Source: an uncultured Oscillospiraceae bacterium (GTDB lineage Bacteria > Bacillota > Clostridia > Oscillospirales > Acutalibacteraceae). From it: 12,647 nucleotides of DNA. The stretch is taken from contig URPG01000028.1 in NCBI GenBank assembly GCA_900549675.1, forward strand, positions 1-12,647, given 5' to 3'. The notes beneath the pieces were generated by a model. It worked only from the letters and a program-made list of their open reading frames with translations, searched no databases and was not told the origin of the DNA. Below, one piece after another: positions 7,438 to 12,647 of the stretch (positions are counted from its first letter, which is position 1; the number at the start of each line of letters is the position of its first letter). Made by a program: the position numbers and the translations under genes.

Positions 7438-8100
7438 TTAAAGAATACAATAATCTTTCATGTATTGTTTCATGCGGGTAACAACATCCTTGTACGTGCC
7501 GGATTGCTCCAGATAAGCGAGGATATCGGTGACACGGATAATAGCATGTACTTGGATGCCAAATTCTTCTTGAACCTGCATAACGGCTGTTTTACCTGAT
7601 TCATTGCCTACCTCACAGCGGTCCACACTGATGAACATATGCGGTACAGTGACATCGGCGCAGGCTTTCAAAACAGGCATGGTTTCCCGCACCGCAGTAC
7701 CCGCTGTAATAACATCTTCGGTAATGATAATGCGGTCGCCGTTTTGCGGTTTGTAGCCCACCACGCTCCCGCCCTCGCCGTGGTCTTTTTCTTCTTTGCG
7801 GTTAAAAAAATAAGGCTTATCAATTCCAAAATCACGATATAAAGCTCCTGCAACCGAGGCAGCAATAGGGATTCCTTTATAGGCGGGGCCGAACATGGCA
7901 TCAAAATCACCATTTGTAGATTCTTGAATCAATGCCGCATAAAAACTGCCGAGTTTTGAGATTTGCGCACCGGTTTTATAATTGCCCGTATTGACAAAGT
8001 AAGGTGTTTTGCGGCCGCTCTTTGTTGTGAAATCACCAAAGGTCAAAACGCCCGCTGACATCATGAATTCTATAAAGGCTTTTTTGTTTTCATTTAACAT
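7438..8100 (-). CDS. pyrE: Orotate phosphoribosyltransferase
   Basis: This cytoplasmic enzyme joins orotate to PRPP to make OMP, the fifth step of de novo UMP synthesis. It has 220 residues, a normal length. Visible features are SGRKTPYF near 28-35 and GPAYKGIPIA at 71-80. The mobile catalytic loop NRKEEKDHGEGG spans 100-111, with Arg101, Lys102, Lys105 and His107. The PRPP-binding motif IIITEDVITAGTA spans 124-136. The ATG at 8100 follows GCGAGGA at about seven bases. Only 15 bases separate it from the upstream metallo-hydrolase gene, so they share a transcript. No other pyr gene is nearby, and I see no PyrR-binding leader or attenuator immediately in front, so it is detached from a pyrimidine operon here. 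Confidence 0.96.
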   Translation of the reverse strand: MLNENKKAFIEFMMSAGVLTFGDFTTKSGRKTPYFVNTGNYKTGAQISKLGSFYAALIQESTNGDFDAMFGPAYKGIPIAASVAGALYRDFGIDKPYFFNRKEEKDHGEGGSVVGYKPQNGDRIIITEDVITAGTAVRETMPVLKACADVTVPHMFISVDRCEVGNESGKTAVMQVQEEFGIQVHAIIRVTDILAYLEQSGTYKDVVTRMKQYMKDYCIL

Positions 8101-8115
8101 ATATAATCCTCGCTT

Positions 8116-9132
8116 TTAATCGGTTTTTCGGGCAGAAGGCTGATGTGTTCTGACCGTTAGATTTTTGCCGTCACTTGTGATGACAATGGTTTGCAGAGTG
8201 TCGGTACGTAAAATTTCAACTTCGGAACGATTGAGGGTAGCTAGGGTTTCTTTATGGGGATGCCCGTAAGAATTCCCTTTTTCACTGCTGATAACCGCAT
8301 AAGTAGGGGCAACGGCTTCTAAAAAATTTTCCGTAGTTGAACTGCTCGAACCGTGATGGCCGCAGGCCAGTACTTGCGATTGTATATCAAAATATTGGTC
8401 TAAAATATCGTTTTCCACTTCTTTTTCAGCATCACCGGTAAACAGAAAAGAATTTTCTCCATAGGTAAGCCGCATGACAGCAGAATAATTGTTGATATTC
8501 TCATAACGTTCTTTTTTCTTAGGAGAAAGCACCTCAATTTTGCTGCCGATAGGGGTGTCAATGTATGTACCTGCGTGGATATCCTCCACATGAACATTCC
8601 GGTCCAAAAGAGCATCCAGCATGGCTTCATAGGATTTGGTGGTGGGTGTTTGGTCATCCTCTAAAACGGGCATATAAAAGGTGCCGATATCAAAGTTTTG
8701 GATAATCTTAGACATGGCGCCGATATGATCCGCATGGGGATGCGTGGCAACAACAACATTCAGCATTTGGATGTTTTGATTCTGCAAATATGCGATAACG
8801 TCGTCGGCGTGTTGATATTCTCCTGCGTCAATTAAAATTGTAAAATATTTTTTTGGGGTATTGGGAGTGAAAATTTTAATCAATTGGCTGTCACCCTGTC
8901 CCACATCCAAAAAGTGTACCTCCATAAAATCTTCGTTGTCAGAAAGGGAGGGTGCGGATTGTGGAAGTGAGCTGTTGTTTTCGGAAGAGGAAGAAAGAAA
9001 ATCCAATCCGAGCCACTGATACACACGGTTGGGATTATTGACAAATGCCAAAACCGCCACCACCACCAGTAAAATTGCAATTACAGTGTTGTGACGAAGA
9101 GAAGCTGTTTTTCGATTTCTTTTTCTTGCCAT
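8116..9132 (-). CDS. Membrane-anchored ComEC/Rec2-like metallo-beta-lactamase-fold hydrolase
   Basis: From the chosen start this protein has 338 residues. A basic N-terminus (MARKRNRK) and one hydrophobic helix (about 16-32) form an uncleaved anchor or signal peptide. A Ser/Asn-rich linker follows (47-68), then a metallo-beta-lactamase-fold domain that would face outside. The motifs are FLDVGQGD (74-81), ILIDAG (99-104), the metal motif THPHADH with His131, His133, Asp135 and His136, FTGDAE (231-236), ACGHHGSSSS (256-265) and SYGHPH (288-293). These are those of the soluble DNA-uptake protein ComEC C-terminal domain, but the competence membrane channel is absent, so it is a stand-alone hydrolase, perhaps a nuclease or phosphodiesterase. 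An in-frame ATG at 9183 lacks a ribosome site and would place a hairpin inside the coding region, so ATG 9132, with GGTGA five bases upstream, is preferred. The substrate is unknown. Confidence 0.87.
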   Translation of the reverse strand: MARKRNRKTASLRHNTVIAILLVVVAVLAFVNNPNRVYQWLGLDFLSSSSENNSSLPQSAPSLSDNEDFMEVHFLDVGQGDSQLIKIFTPNTPKKYFTILIDAGEYQHADDVIAYLQNQNIQMLNVVVATHPHADHIGAMSKIIQNFDIGTFYMPVLEDDQTPTTKSYEAMLDALLDRNVHVEDIHAGTYIDTPIGSKIEVLSPKKKERYENINNYSAVMRLTYGENSFLFTGDAEKEVENDILDQYFDIQSQVLACGHHGSSSSTTENFLEAVAPTYAVISSEKGNSYGHPHKETLATLNRSEVEILRTDTLQTIVITSDGKNLTVRTHQPSARKTD

Positions 9133-9151
9133 ATTTTCACCGGATTCAACA

Positions 9152-9178
9152 AATTCGGGCAGAGATTCTACCCGAATT
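9152..9178 (-). promoter_or_regulatory. Stem-loop upstream of the metallo-hydrolase ribosome site
   Basis: AATTCGGG (9152-9159) and CCCGAATT (9171-9178) form an 8-bp stem. In the minus-strand RNA it extends to 12 pairs, including one G-U, with a 3-base loop. It lies between the stop of the 89-aa gene and the ribosome site of the hydrolase gene. No T run follows on the minus strand. A T-rich stretch follows on the plus strand, but no gene there would use it. A processing or expression-balancing role in the operon is the simplest reading. Confidence 0.55.
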
Positions 9179-9204
9179 AGCATGTGTTTTTTATTTTTTT
9201 GTGA

Positions 9205-9474
9205 TTATTCTTCTTTTAAGAAAGAACCGTCCTTATAAAGGTTAAAACGGAAGATTTTGGATTCATCTTCTTCTTTTTCACACATGATAAAGGCCTCGGC
9301 AATTTTGCCGCCTTCAATCAATGCTGTTAAGCCGACCAACTGAGAGAGCTTACTTTTCAAGTTTAAACGGTCGCCATCTCTTGTCATGAGATAAACTTCA
9401 CCCACACAGCTATCCAGCACTTTTAAAAACTCAGGAACATCAATATCGTGTAACTCTACCATTCTTGGTGACAT
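9205..9474 (-). CDS. Conserved small protein of unknown function (89 aa)
   Basis: This is a soluble, acidic protein of 89 residues with no signal peptide or membrane helix. The start ATG at 9474 has a strong AGGAGGGA site at about five bases. The frame continues upstream to 9585, but that part contains the promoter and reads like noise. The body contains PEFLKVLDSCVGEVYL (15-30), a TRDGDRLNLKSKLSQ stretch (31-45) and an alternating, strand-like C-terminal half ending in IFRFNLYKDG. I have the impression of a small family seen in many clostridia but cannot name it or give it a function. It is first in a transcript with the ComEC-like hydrolase and pyrE. Two cysteines (23 and 65) are present, too few to argue for metal binding. 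Confidence 0.8.
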   Translation of the reverse strand: MSPRMVELHDIDVPEFLKVLDSCVGEVYLMTRDGDRLNLKSKLSQLVGLTALIEGGKIAEAFIMCEKEEDESKIFRFNLYKDGSFLKEE

Positions 9475-9534
9475 AAAAATCCCTCCTATTGTTCTATCAA
9501 TTCTGTTTTTTGGGGTTGCCCCATTGCATGCCTT

Positions 9535-9555
9535 ATAATGAAGATTATCATTATT
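9535..9555. promoter_or_regulatory. Fur-box-like inverted repeat overlapping the -10 box
   Basis: ATAATGA (9535-9541) and TCATTAT (9548-9554) form a 7-bp inverted repeat with a 6-base spacer, touching the -10 box of the promoter above. Read on the minus strand, AATAATGATAATCTTCATT agrees with the classical 19-base Fur consensus at 15 positions by my hand alignment. In AT-rich DNA such matches arise by chance, and the genes downstream are not iron genes, so this is an operator candidate only. Confidence 0.35.
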
Positions 9556-9581
9556 ATAGCATAGTTTTTTTGACTTGGCAA
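9553..9581 (-). promoter_or_regulatory. Sigma-A-type promoter of the small-protein/hydrolase/pyrE operon
   Basis: On the minus strand, TTGCCA (plus 9576-9581) and TATAAT (plus 9553-9558) are separated by 17 bases. The match to the vegetative consensus is 5/6 for the -35 if TTGCCA is compared with TTGACA, and 6/6 for the -10. The implied leader before the ATG at 9474 is about 70 bases and carries a short GGGGCAACCCC palindrome. Confidence 0.82.
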
Positions 9582-9765
9582 ACATAGAAACGATGGATTA
9601 AACCGCCGGCAGCGGCAAAATAGAAAAGAAAATGCAAAAATTAGTCAAAGAAGGTAAAAAGACTCTCATCCGAAGACATCCGATAAGACAAACAACAGAT
9701 TTTAAAAGAGGAAAGACAAAAAAGTGAGTGACTTTACCAATGCCGTCTTCATTTTGACACAAGCT
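9582..9765. other. Intergenic spacer after citrate synthase
   Basis: There is no convincing gene here. On the minus strand, AAAGT-CACTC-ACTTT followed by more T (plus 9718-9735) might be a weak terminator for citrate synthase, but the stem is only 5 bp. A 31-codon plus-strand frame at 9632-9727 has a poor ribosome site and a Lys/Arg-rich, low-complexity product, and I do not regard it as a gene. The direct repeat CATCCGA occurs twice close together near 9668-9685. Confidence 0.4.
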
Positions 9766-11142
9766 TTAAAAATCTAAATCTTCTAAGCAAATCGATTCTA
9801 TGGAATGAATATCGCGATGAGGGCAAATGGGACGATAGGCAGGCCGAATAATCTTTCCGCCGCCGATAATTTCTTCAATGCGGTGGGCACTCCAACCGGA
9901 AATACGGGAGATTGCAAAAATAGGGGTGTAAAGCTCCATGGGGAGATTCAGCATACTGTAAATCAAACCACTGTAAAAGTCCACATTGGCGCTGACGCCT
10001 TTATAGATTTTTCTTCTTTCTGTAATTAATTCCGTAGCGACCTCTTCCACATTTTTATAGAGCTGATATTCATCCATGTAGCCCTTTTCTTCACAAAGCC
10101 CTTTGACAAAACGTGCCATAACCTGCGCCCGGGGGTCGGAGATAGAATAAACGGCATGACCCATACCGTAGATTAAGCCGGTTTTATCAAAAGCCTCTTT
10201 ATTTAAAATTTTGGAGAGGTATTCAGCTACTTGGTTTTTATCGGTCCAATCGGAAACATGAGCTTTAATGGCTTCAAACATTTTGGTGACTTTTATATGG
10301 GCGCCGCCATGTTTAGGGCCTTTCAGAGAACCCAATGCAGCCGCAATGGTAGAATAAGTATCGGTGCCCGAAGAAGATACCACATGAGTGGTAAAAGTGG
10401 AGTTGTTGCCACCGCCATGATCTGCATGCAGAATTAAAGCTGTATCCAAAACCTTTGCCTCCAAAGGTGAATATTCACAGTCTTGTCGTAAAATCCGCAG
10501 GATATTTTCAGCAGTGGAAAGCTTGGGGTCGGGCTGATGGATAAATAAACTTTGTCCGTCGTGATAATGGCGGTAAGCCTGATAACCATAGACCGAAAGT
10601 AACGGGAACAATGCAATCAGCTGAATACATTGCCGCAAAACGTTAGAAACAGAAATATCTTCGGCCGCCTCGTCATATGAATAGAGAGTAAGCACACTGC
10701 GTGCCAAGGTATTCATCATATCACTGCTGGGTGCCTTCATAATAATATCGCGTACAAAGCTGGTAGGTAAAGTGCGGTAAAAAGAAAGAAGGCGGCAAAA
10801 TTCTTTTAATTCTTCTTTGTTAGGTAAATTGCCGAATAACAATAAATAAGAAACTCGTTCATATCCAAAATTGTCGCTTGGCAGATTTTCAATGATTTCT
10901 TCTACATTATAACCACGATAATAAAGCTTACCCTCACAGGGGACGCTTTCACCATCGACTTCTTTAGATGAAATAATCTCAGAAATGTTTGTCAAACCGG
11001 TTAAAACGCCTTTGCCGTTTACGTCACGTAAACCGCGCTTGACATCATACTGCAGGTAGAGTTCCGGATCGATTCTATTATGAGTCAGGCAAAGATCAGC
11101 CAAACGTCTGACTTCAGGTTTTATTTCCGAATATATGGACAT
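9766..11142 (-). CDS. gltA: Citrate synthase (citrate/2-methylcitrate synthase family)
   Basis: This cytoplasmic enzyme condenses acetyl-CoA with oxaloacetate to form citrate, the entry step of the oxidative TCA branch and, in clostridia, of glutamate synthesis. It has 458 residues, about 70-90 more than the short bacterial type, with an added N-terminal portion (about 1-60). The three catalytic positions are present: His278 in GPKHGGAH, His329 in GMGHAVYSISDPRA and Asp388 in NVDFYSG. HADHGGGNNSTF (239-250) and the C-terminal RISGWSAHRIEE (413-424) and RPAYRP (433-438) also fit. The GHAV form in place of the common bacterial GHRV resembles eukaryotic citrate synthases. The ATG at 11142 has AGGAGGG six bases upstream. 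It is a single gene with its own promoter. No aconitase or isocitrate dehydrogenase gene is adjacent, and 2-methylcitrate synthase activity cannot be excluded. Confidence 0.94.
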   Translation of the reverse strand: MSIYSEIKPEVRRLADLCLTHNRIDPELYLQYDVKRGLRDVNGKGVLTGLTNISEIISSKEVDGESVPCEGKLYYRGYNVEEIIENLPSDNFGYERVSYLLLFGNLPNKEELKEFCRLLSFYRTLPTSFVRDIIMKAPSSDMMNTLARSVLTLYSYDEAAEDISVSNVLRQCIQLIALFPLLSVYGYQAYRHYHDGQSLFIHQPDPKLSTAENILRILRQDCEYSPLEAKVLDTALILHADHGGGNNSTFTTHVVSSSGTDTYSTIAAALGSLKGPKHGGAHIKVTKMFEAIKAHVSDWTDKNQVAEYLSKILNKEAFDKTGLIYGMGHAVYSISDPRAQVMARFVKGLCEEKGYMDEYQLYKNVEEVATELITERRKIYKGVSANVDFYSGLIYSMLNLPMELYTPIFAISRISGWSAHRIEEIIGGGKIIRPAYRPICPHRDIHSIESICLEDLDF

Positions 11143-11181
11143 AAATTCCCTCCTGTAGTGAAATTTTAATAGATAAATAAT

Positions 11182-11190
11182 ATTATATCA
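11182..11190 (-). promoter_or_regulatory. Extended -10 promoter of the citrate synthase gene
   Basis: On the minus strand, TGATATAAT (plus 11182-11190) is a perfect -10 hexamer with the TGN extension, about 40 bases upstream of the start codon. The best -35 at 17 bases is TTTATT, a weak match, which is acceptable for an extended -10 promoter. Confidence 0.6.
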
Positions 11191-11221
11191 AAAACCAAAG
11201 ATAAAATAAACCTATTTTTTT

Positions 11222-11250
11222 GAATATTCTGTCTTTATATCGATAGAAAT
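11222..11250 (+). promoter_or_regulatory. Possible sigma-E-type sporulation promoter of spoIIP
   Basis: GAATATT at 11222-11228 agrees with the B. subtilis sigma-E -35 pattern KMATATT. Thirteen bases later, GATAGAAA (11242-11249) matches 5 of 8 positions of the -10 pattern CATACAMT. It would start transcription about 50 bases before the spoIIP start codon. spoIIP is known to be made under mother-cell sigma-E (and sigma-F) control in Bacillus, which supports the guess. The -10 match is only moderate. Confidence 0.4.
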
Positions 11251-11304
11251 GGTAATTGAGTCTGTTTATTTTATGAAGGGAAAGGAGAAAAACAGTGTAC
11301 GCTT

Positions 11305-12405
11305 ATGAAAAAAAGAAAGAATCTGCAGAGGAACTCTGTGCTGAAAAATGCTGCTGTTTTCAGTTCTGTCTTAATTTGTGTGATTTGTGTGATTTTGAAA
11401 ATTAAGAATCTCTCTTTGCAGGAAGGCGCGGAGATTTTGTTATATACCGCAGGGGTTATGCCAAAAGAAAAATCACAGGGAGAATTAGAGGTACGCAAAA
11501 CAGAAACCAATGAAAGCAAATGGTGGAACGAGCAATTTAATTTGATTGAAGAGGGCGATATTGTTCCTTACCATGAAATTGAACTGCCCGAAAATTTGGA
11601 AAAGCCTGACCCCAATCGGGAATCACTGCCGGTAGAGGAGATTAAAGCACAGGGCGGTGTACAGGTTGACAACTTCTATGTAAAGGATTCTACGGATTCC
11701 GGCACAAATTTAGCGGAAGAGCTTTTAAATAATCCTGCCATACAAATTAAAGCTAACGGCGAACCGGAGGTTTTATTGTATCATACCCATACATCAGAAG
11801 CTTACATGGATAACTTTACCGGTTTCTACTATAAAGATATGCCCACCCGCACCCAAAATCAAGAAATGAATGTGGTTTCAGTAGGTGAAAAGATAAAGGC
11901 AGAACTTGAGAAAGCGGGCATTGGTGTTATTCATGATACAACGGTCAATGATTTGAGTTTTAACGGTTCTTATGCCCGTTCTTGGGAGGTTTTGCAAAAA
12001 AACCTAGAGGCATATCCGACCATTCAGGTGACCATTGATATTCACAGAGATTCAATGACCACCAATGAGGGTGTAAAATATAAGCCCACGGTTGAAATTG
12101 GAGGACGCAAAGCCGCACAGGTTATGATTTTAGCCGGCTGCGATTATAATGGCGGTTGGGGAGATTTTCCGGACTGGCGGGAAAATCTGCGTTTGGCACT
12201 TCGTTTTCAGCAAAAAGCCAGTGGAAAATATGCAGATTTAATGCGCCCAATGATGTTTTCAAATAGCAAATATAATATGAACGCCACCAAAGGTTCTCTG
12301 TTGATTGAAGTGGGTACAGAGGTGAATACGATAACAGAGGCAGAGTATTCGGGCACTTTAATAGGCGAAGTACTTACAGAACTTTTATTAGATTATCGTA
12401 CATAA
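11305..12405 (+). CDS. spoIIP: Stage II sporulation protein P (septal peptidoglycan hydrolase)
   Basis: SpoIIP is an amidase and endopeptidase that acts with SpoIID and SpoIIM to dissolve septal peptidoglycan and drive engulfment of the forespore. The protein has 366 residues. A basic N-terminus and a membrane helix (about 13-32) anchor it, followed by a linker and the SpoIIP catalytic domain from about residue 153 to the end. The likely metal/catalytic motifs are YHTHTSE (His160, His162, Glu165), DIHRD (His247) and LLIEVGTEVNT (Glu335). There is no in-frame start upstream. The AAGGAG site (11282-11287) is 17 bases from this ATG, an unusually long gap, whereas a GTG at 11295 in another frame has ideal spacing. 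The gene is divergent from citrate synthase. The neighbour gpr, common in Bacillus, is not seen here. I see no strong terminator within 100 bases after the stop. Confidence 0.93.
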   Translation: MKKRKNLQRNSVLKNAAVFSSVLICVICVILKIKNLSLQEGAEILLYTAGVMPKEKSQGELEVRKTETNESKWWNEQFNLIEEGDIVPYHEIELPENLEKPDPNRESLPVEEIKAQGGVQVDNFYVKDSTDSGTNLAEELLNNPAIQIKANGEPEVLLYHTHTSEAYMDNFTGFYYKDMPTRTQNQEMNVVSVGEKIKAELEKAGIGVIHDTTVNDLSFNGSYARSWEVLQKNLEAYPTIQVTIDIHRDSMTTNEGVKYKPTVEIGGRKAAQVMILAGCDYNGGWGDFPDWRENLRLALRFQQKASGKYADLMRPMMFSNSKYNMNATKGSLLIEVGTEVNTITEAEYSGTLIGEVLTELLLDYRT

Positions 12406-12505
12406 TTATTAAATTTTAAATTCTGAACAAGCAGAAAACACATCTGTATGAAATTTCTTTTTAAGGAAAGAATAAAAATATCTTTCTAAAATAAAGGAAT
12501 TGCAT

Positions 12506-12647
12506 ATGGCAAAGAAGATTAAATCTCCCTCATTAAAATCACAGAAAAATAAAATAAGAATTTTTTACGTGAGTTTTTTTTCTACTATTTGTGTTGTTTT
12601 GTTGCTTTGGGGGCTTATAAAAGTAGATTTTCAAGGCAGAAAAATAA
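12506..12647 (+). CDS. Start of an unrecognised single-span membrane protein (partial)
   Basis: An ATG at 12506 has AAAGGA about seven bases upstream and opens a frame that runs off the window after 47 codons. The product begins with a Lys/Ser-rich stretch (MAKKIKSPSLKSQ...KNK), then a hydrophobic helix near residues 19-38 (IFYVSFFSTICVVLLLWGLI) and a basic tail. This is a typical membrane-anchor or signal-peptide start. I do not recognise the family from this part. It lies 100 bases after spoIIP on the same strand, so it may be read from the same transcript. Confidence 0.6.
   Translation, partial: MAKKIKSPSLKSQKNKIRIFYVSFFSTICVVLLLWGLIKVDFQGRKI

Noticed and set aside
9475..9585. N-terminal extension of the 89-aa protein to 9585
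   Set aside because: It would cover the promoter -10 region and the strong AGGAGG site, and its translation looks random.
9632..9727. 31-codon plus-strand frame in the spacer beside citrate synthase
   Set aside because: Weak ribosome site, Lys/Arg-rich low-complexity product and no promoter visible.
11271..11519. 82-codon minus-strand frame across the start of spoIIP
   Set aside because: It is antisense to the clear SpoIIP N-terminus and has no ribosome site.
12455..12490. Possible terminator after spoIIP
   Set aside because: Only 6-bp A/T stems (TTCTTT/AAAGAA and an alternative GAAAGA/TCTTTC) with no T tract; not distinguishable from AT-rich background.

Overview
The window looks like a chromosomal segment of an AT-rich, endospore-forming Bacillota, most likely a clostridium. 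The pointers are a SpoIIP protein, strong AGGAGG-type ribosome binding sites, a YesM/YesN-type two-component pair beside a sugar ABC operon of the Bacillus LplA/YtcQ, LplB, LplC/YtcP kind, and a clostridial-looking citrate synthase. I cannot name a genus. No rRNA, tRNA, CRISPR array, insertion sequence or phage gene is visible.

Layout. Positions 2-307 (+) are the tail of an M17 leucyl aminopeptidase, closed by a strong terminator at 341-372. From about 506 to 11142 every gene lies on the minus strand, so transcription runs right to left. In that order these are: citrate synthase (11142-9766); a three-gene unit of a conserved 89-aa protein, a secreted ComEC-like metallo-hydrolase and pyrE (9474-7438), closed by a 20-bp-stem terminator; a histidine kinase and response regulator pair (7289-4474), closed by its own terminator at 4392-4431; and a carbohydrate ABC importer of lipoprotein plus two permeases (4250-506). 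On the right, spoIIP (11305-12405, +) diverges from citrate synthase and is followed by the start of an unrecognised membrane protein.

How the genes may work together. The kinase has a large extracytoplasmic sensor region and the regulator has an AraC-type DNA-binding domain. Such pairs typically sense a carbohydrate, directly or through the binding protein, and switch on the adjacent importer. The importer has its own promoter region, which carries repeated TAGTAATAA elements and a second inverted repeat, both good candidates for the regulator's targets. The importer has no ATPase gene and no glycoside hydrolase here, so it probably borrows a shared MsmX-type ATPase, and its substrate cannot be read from the context.

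I did not find a clearly new biological system. The items most worth a second look are the repeat architecture upstream of the binding-protein gene, the fused terminator/promoter between pyrE and the kinase gene, the operator-like palindromes over two -10 boxes (one Fur-box-like), and the ribosome-binding-site arrangement of spoIIP.
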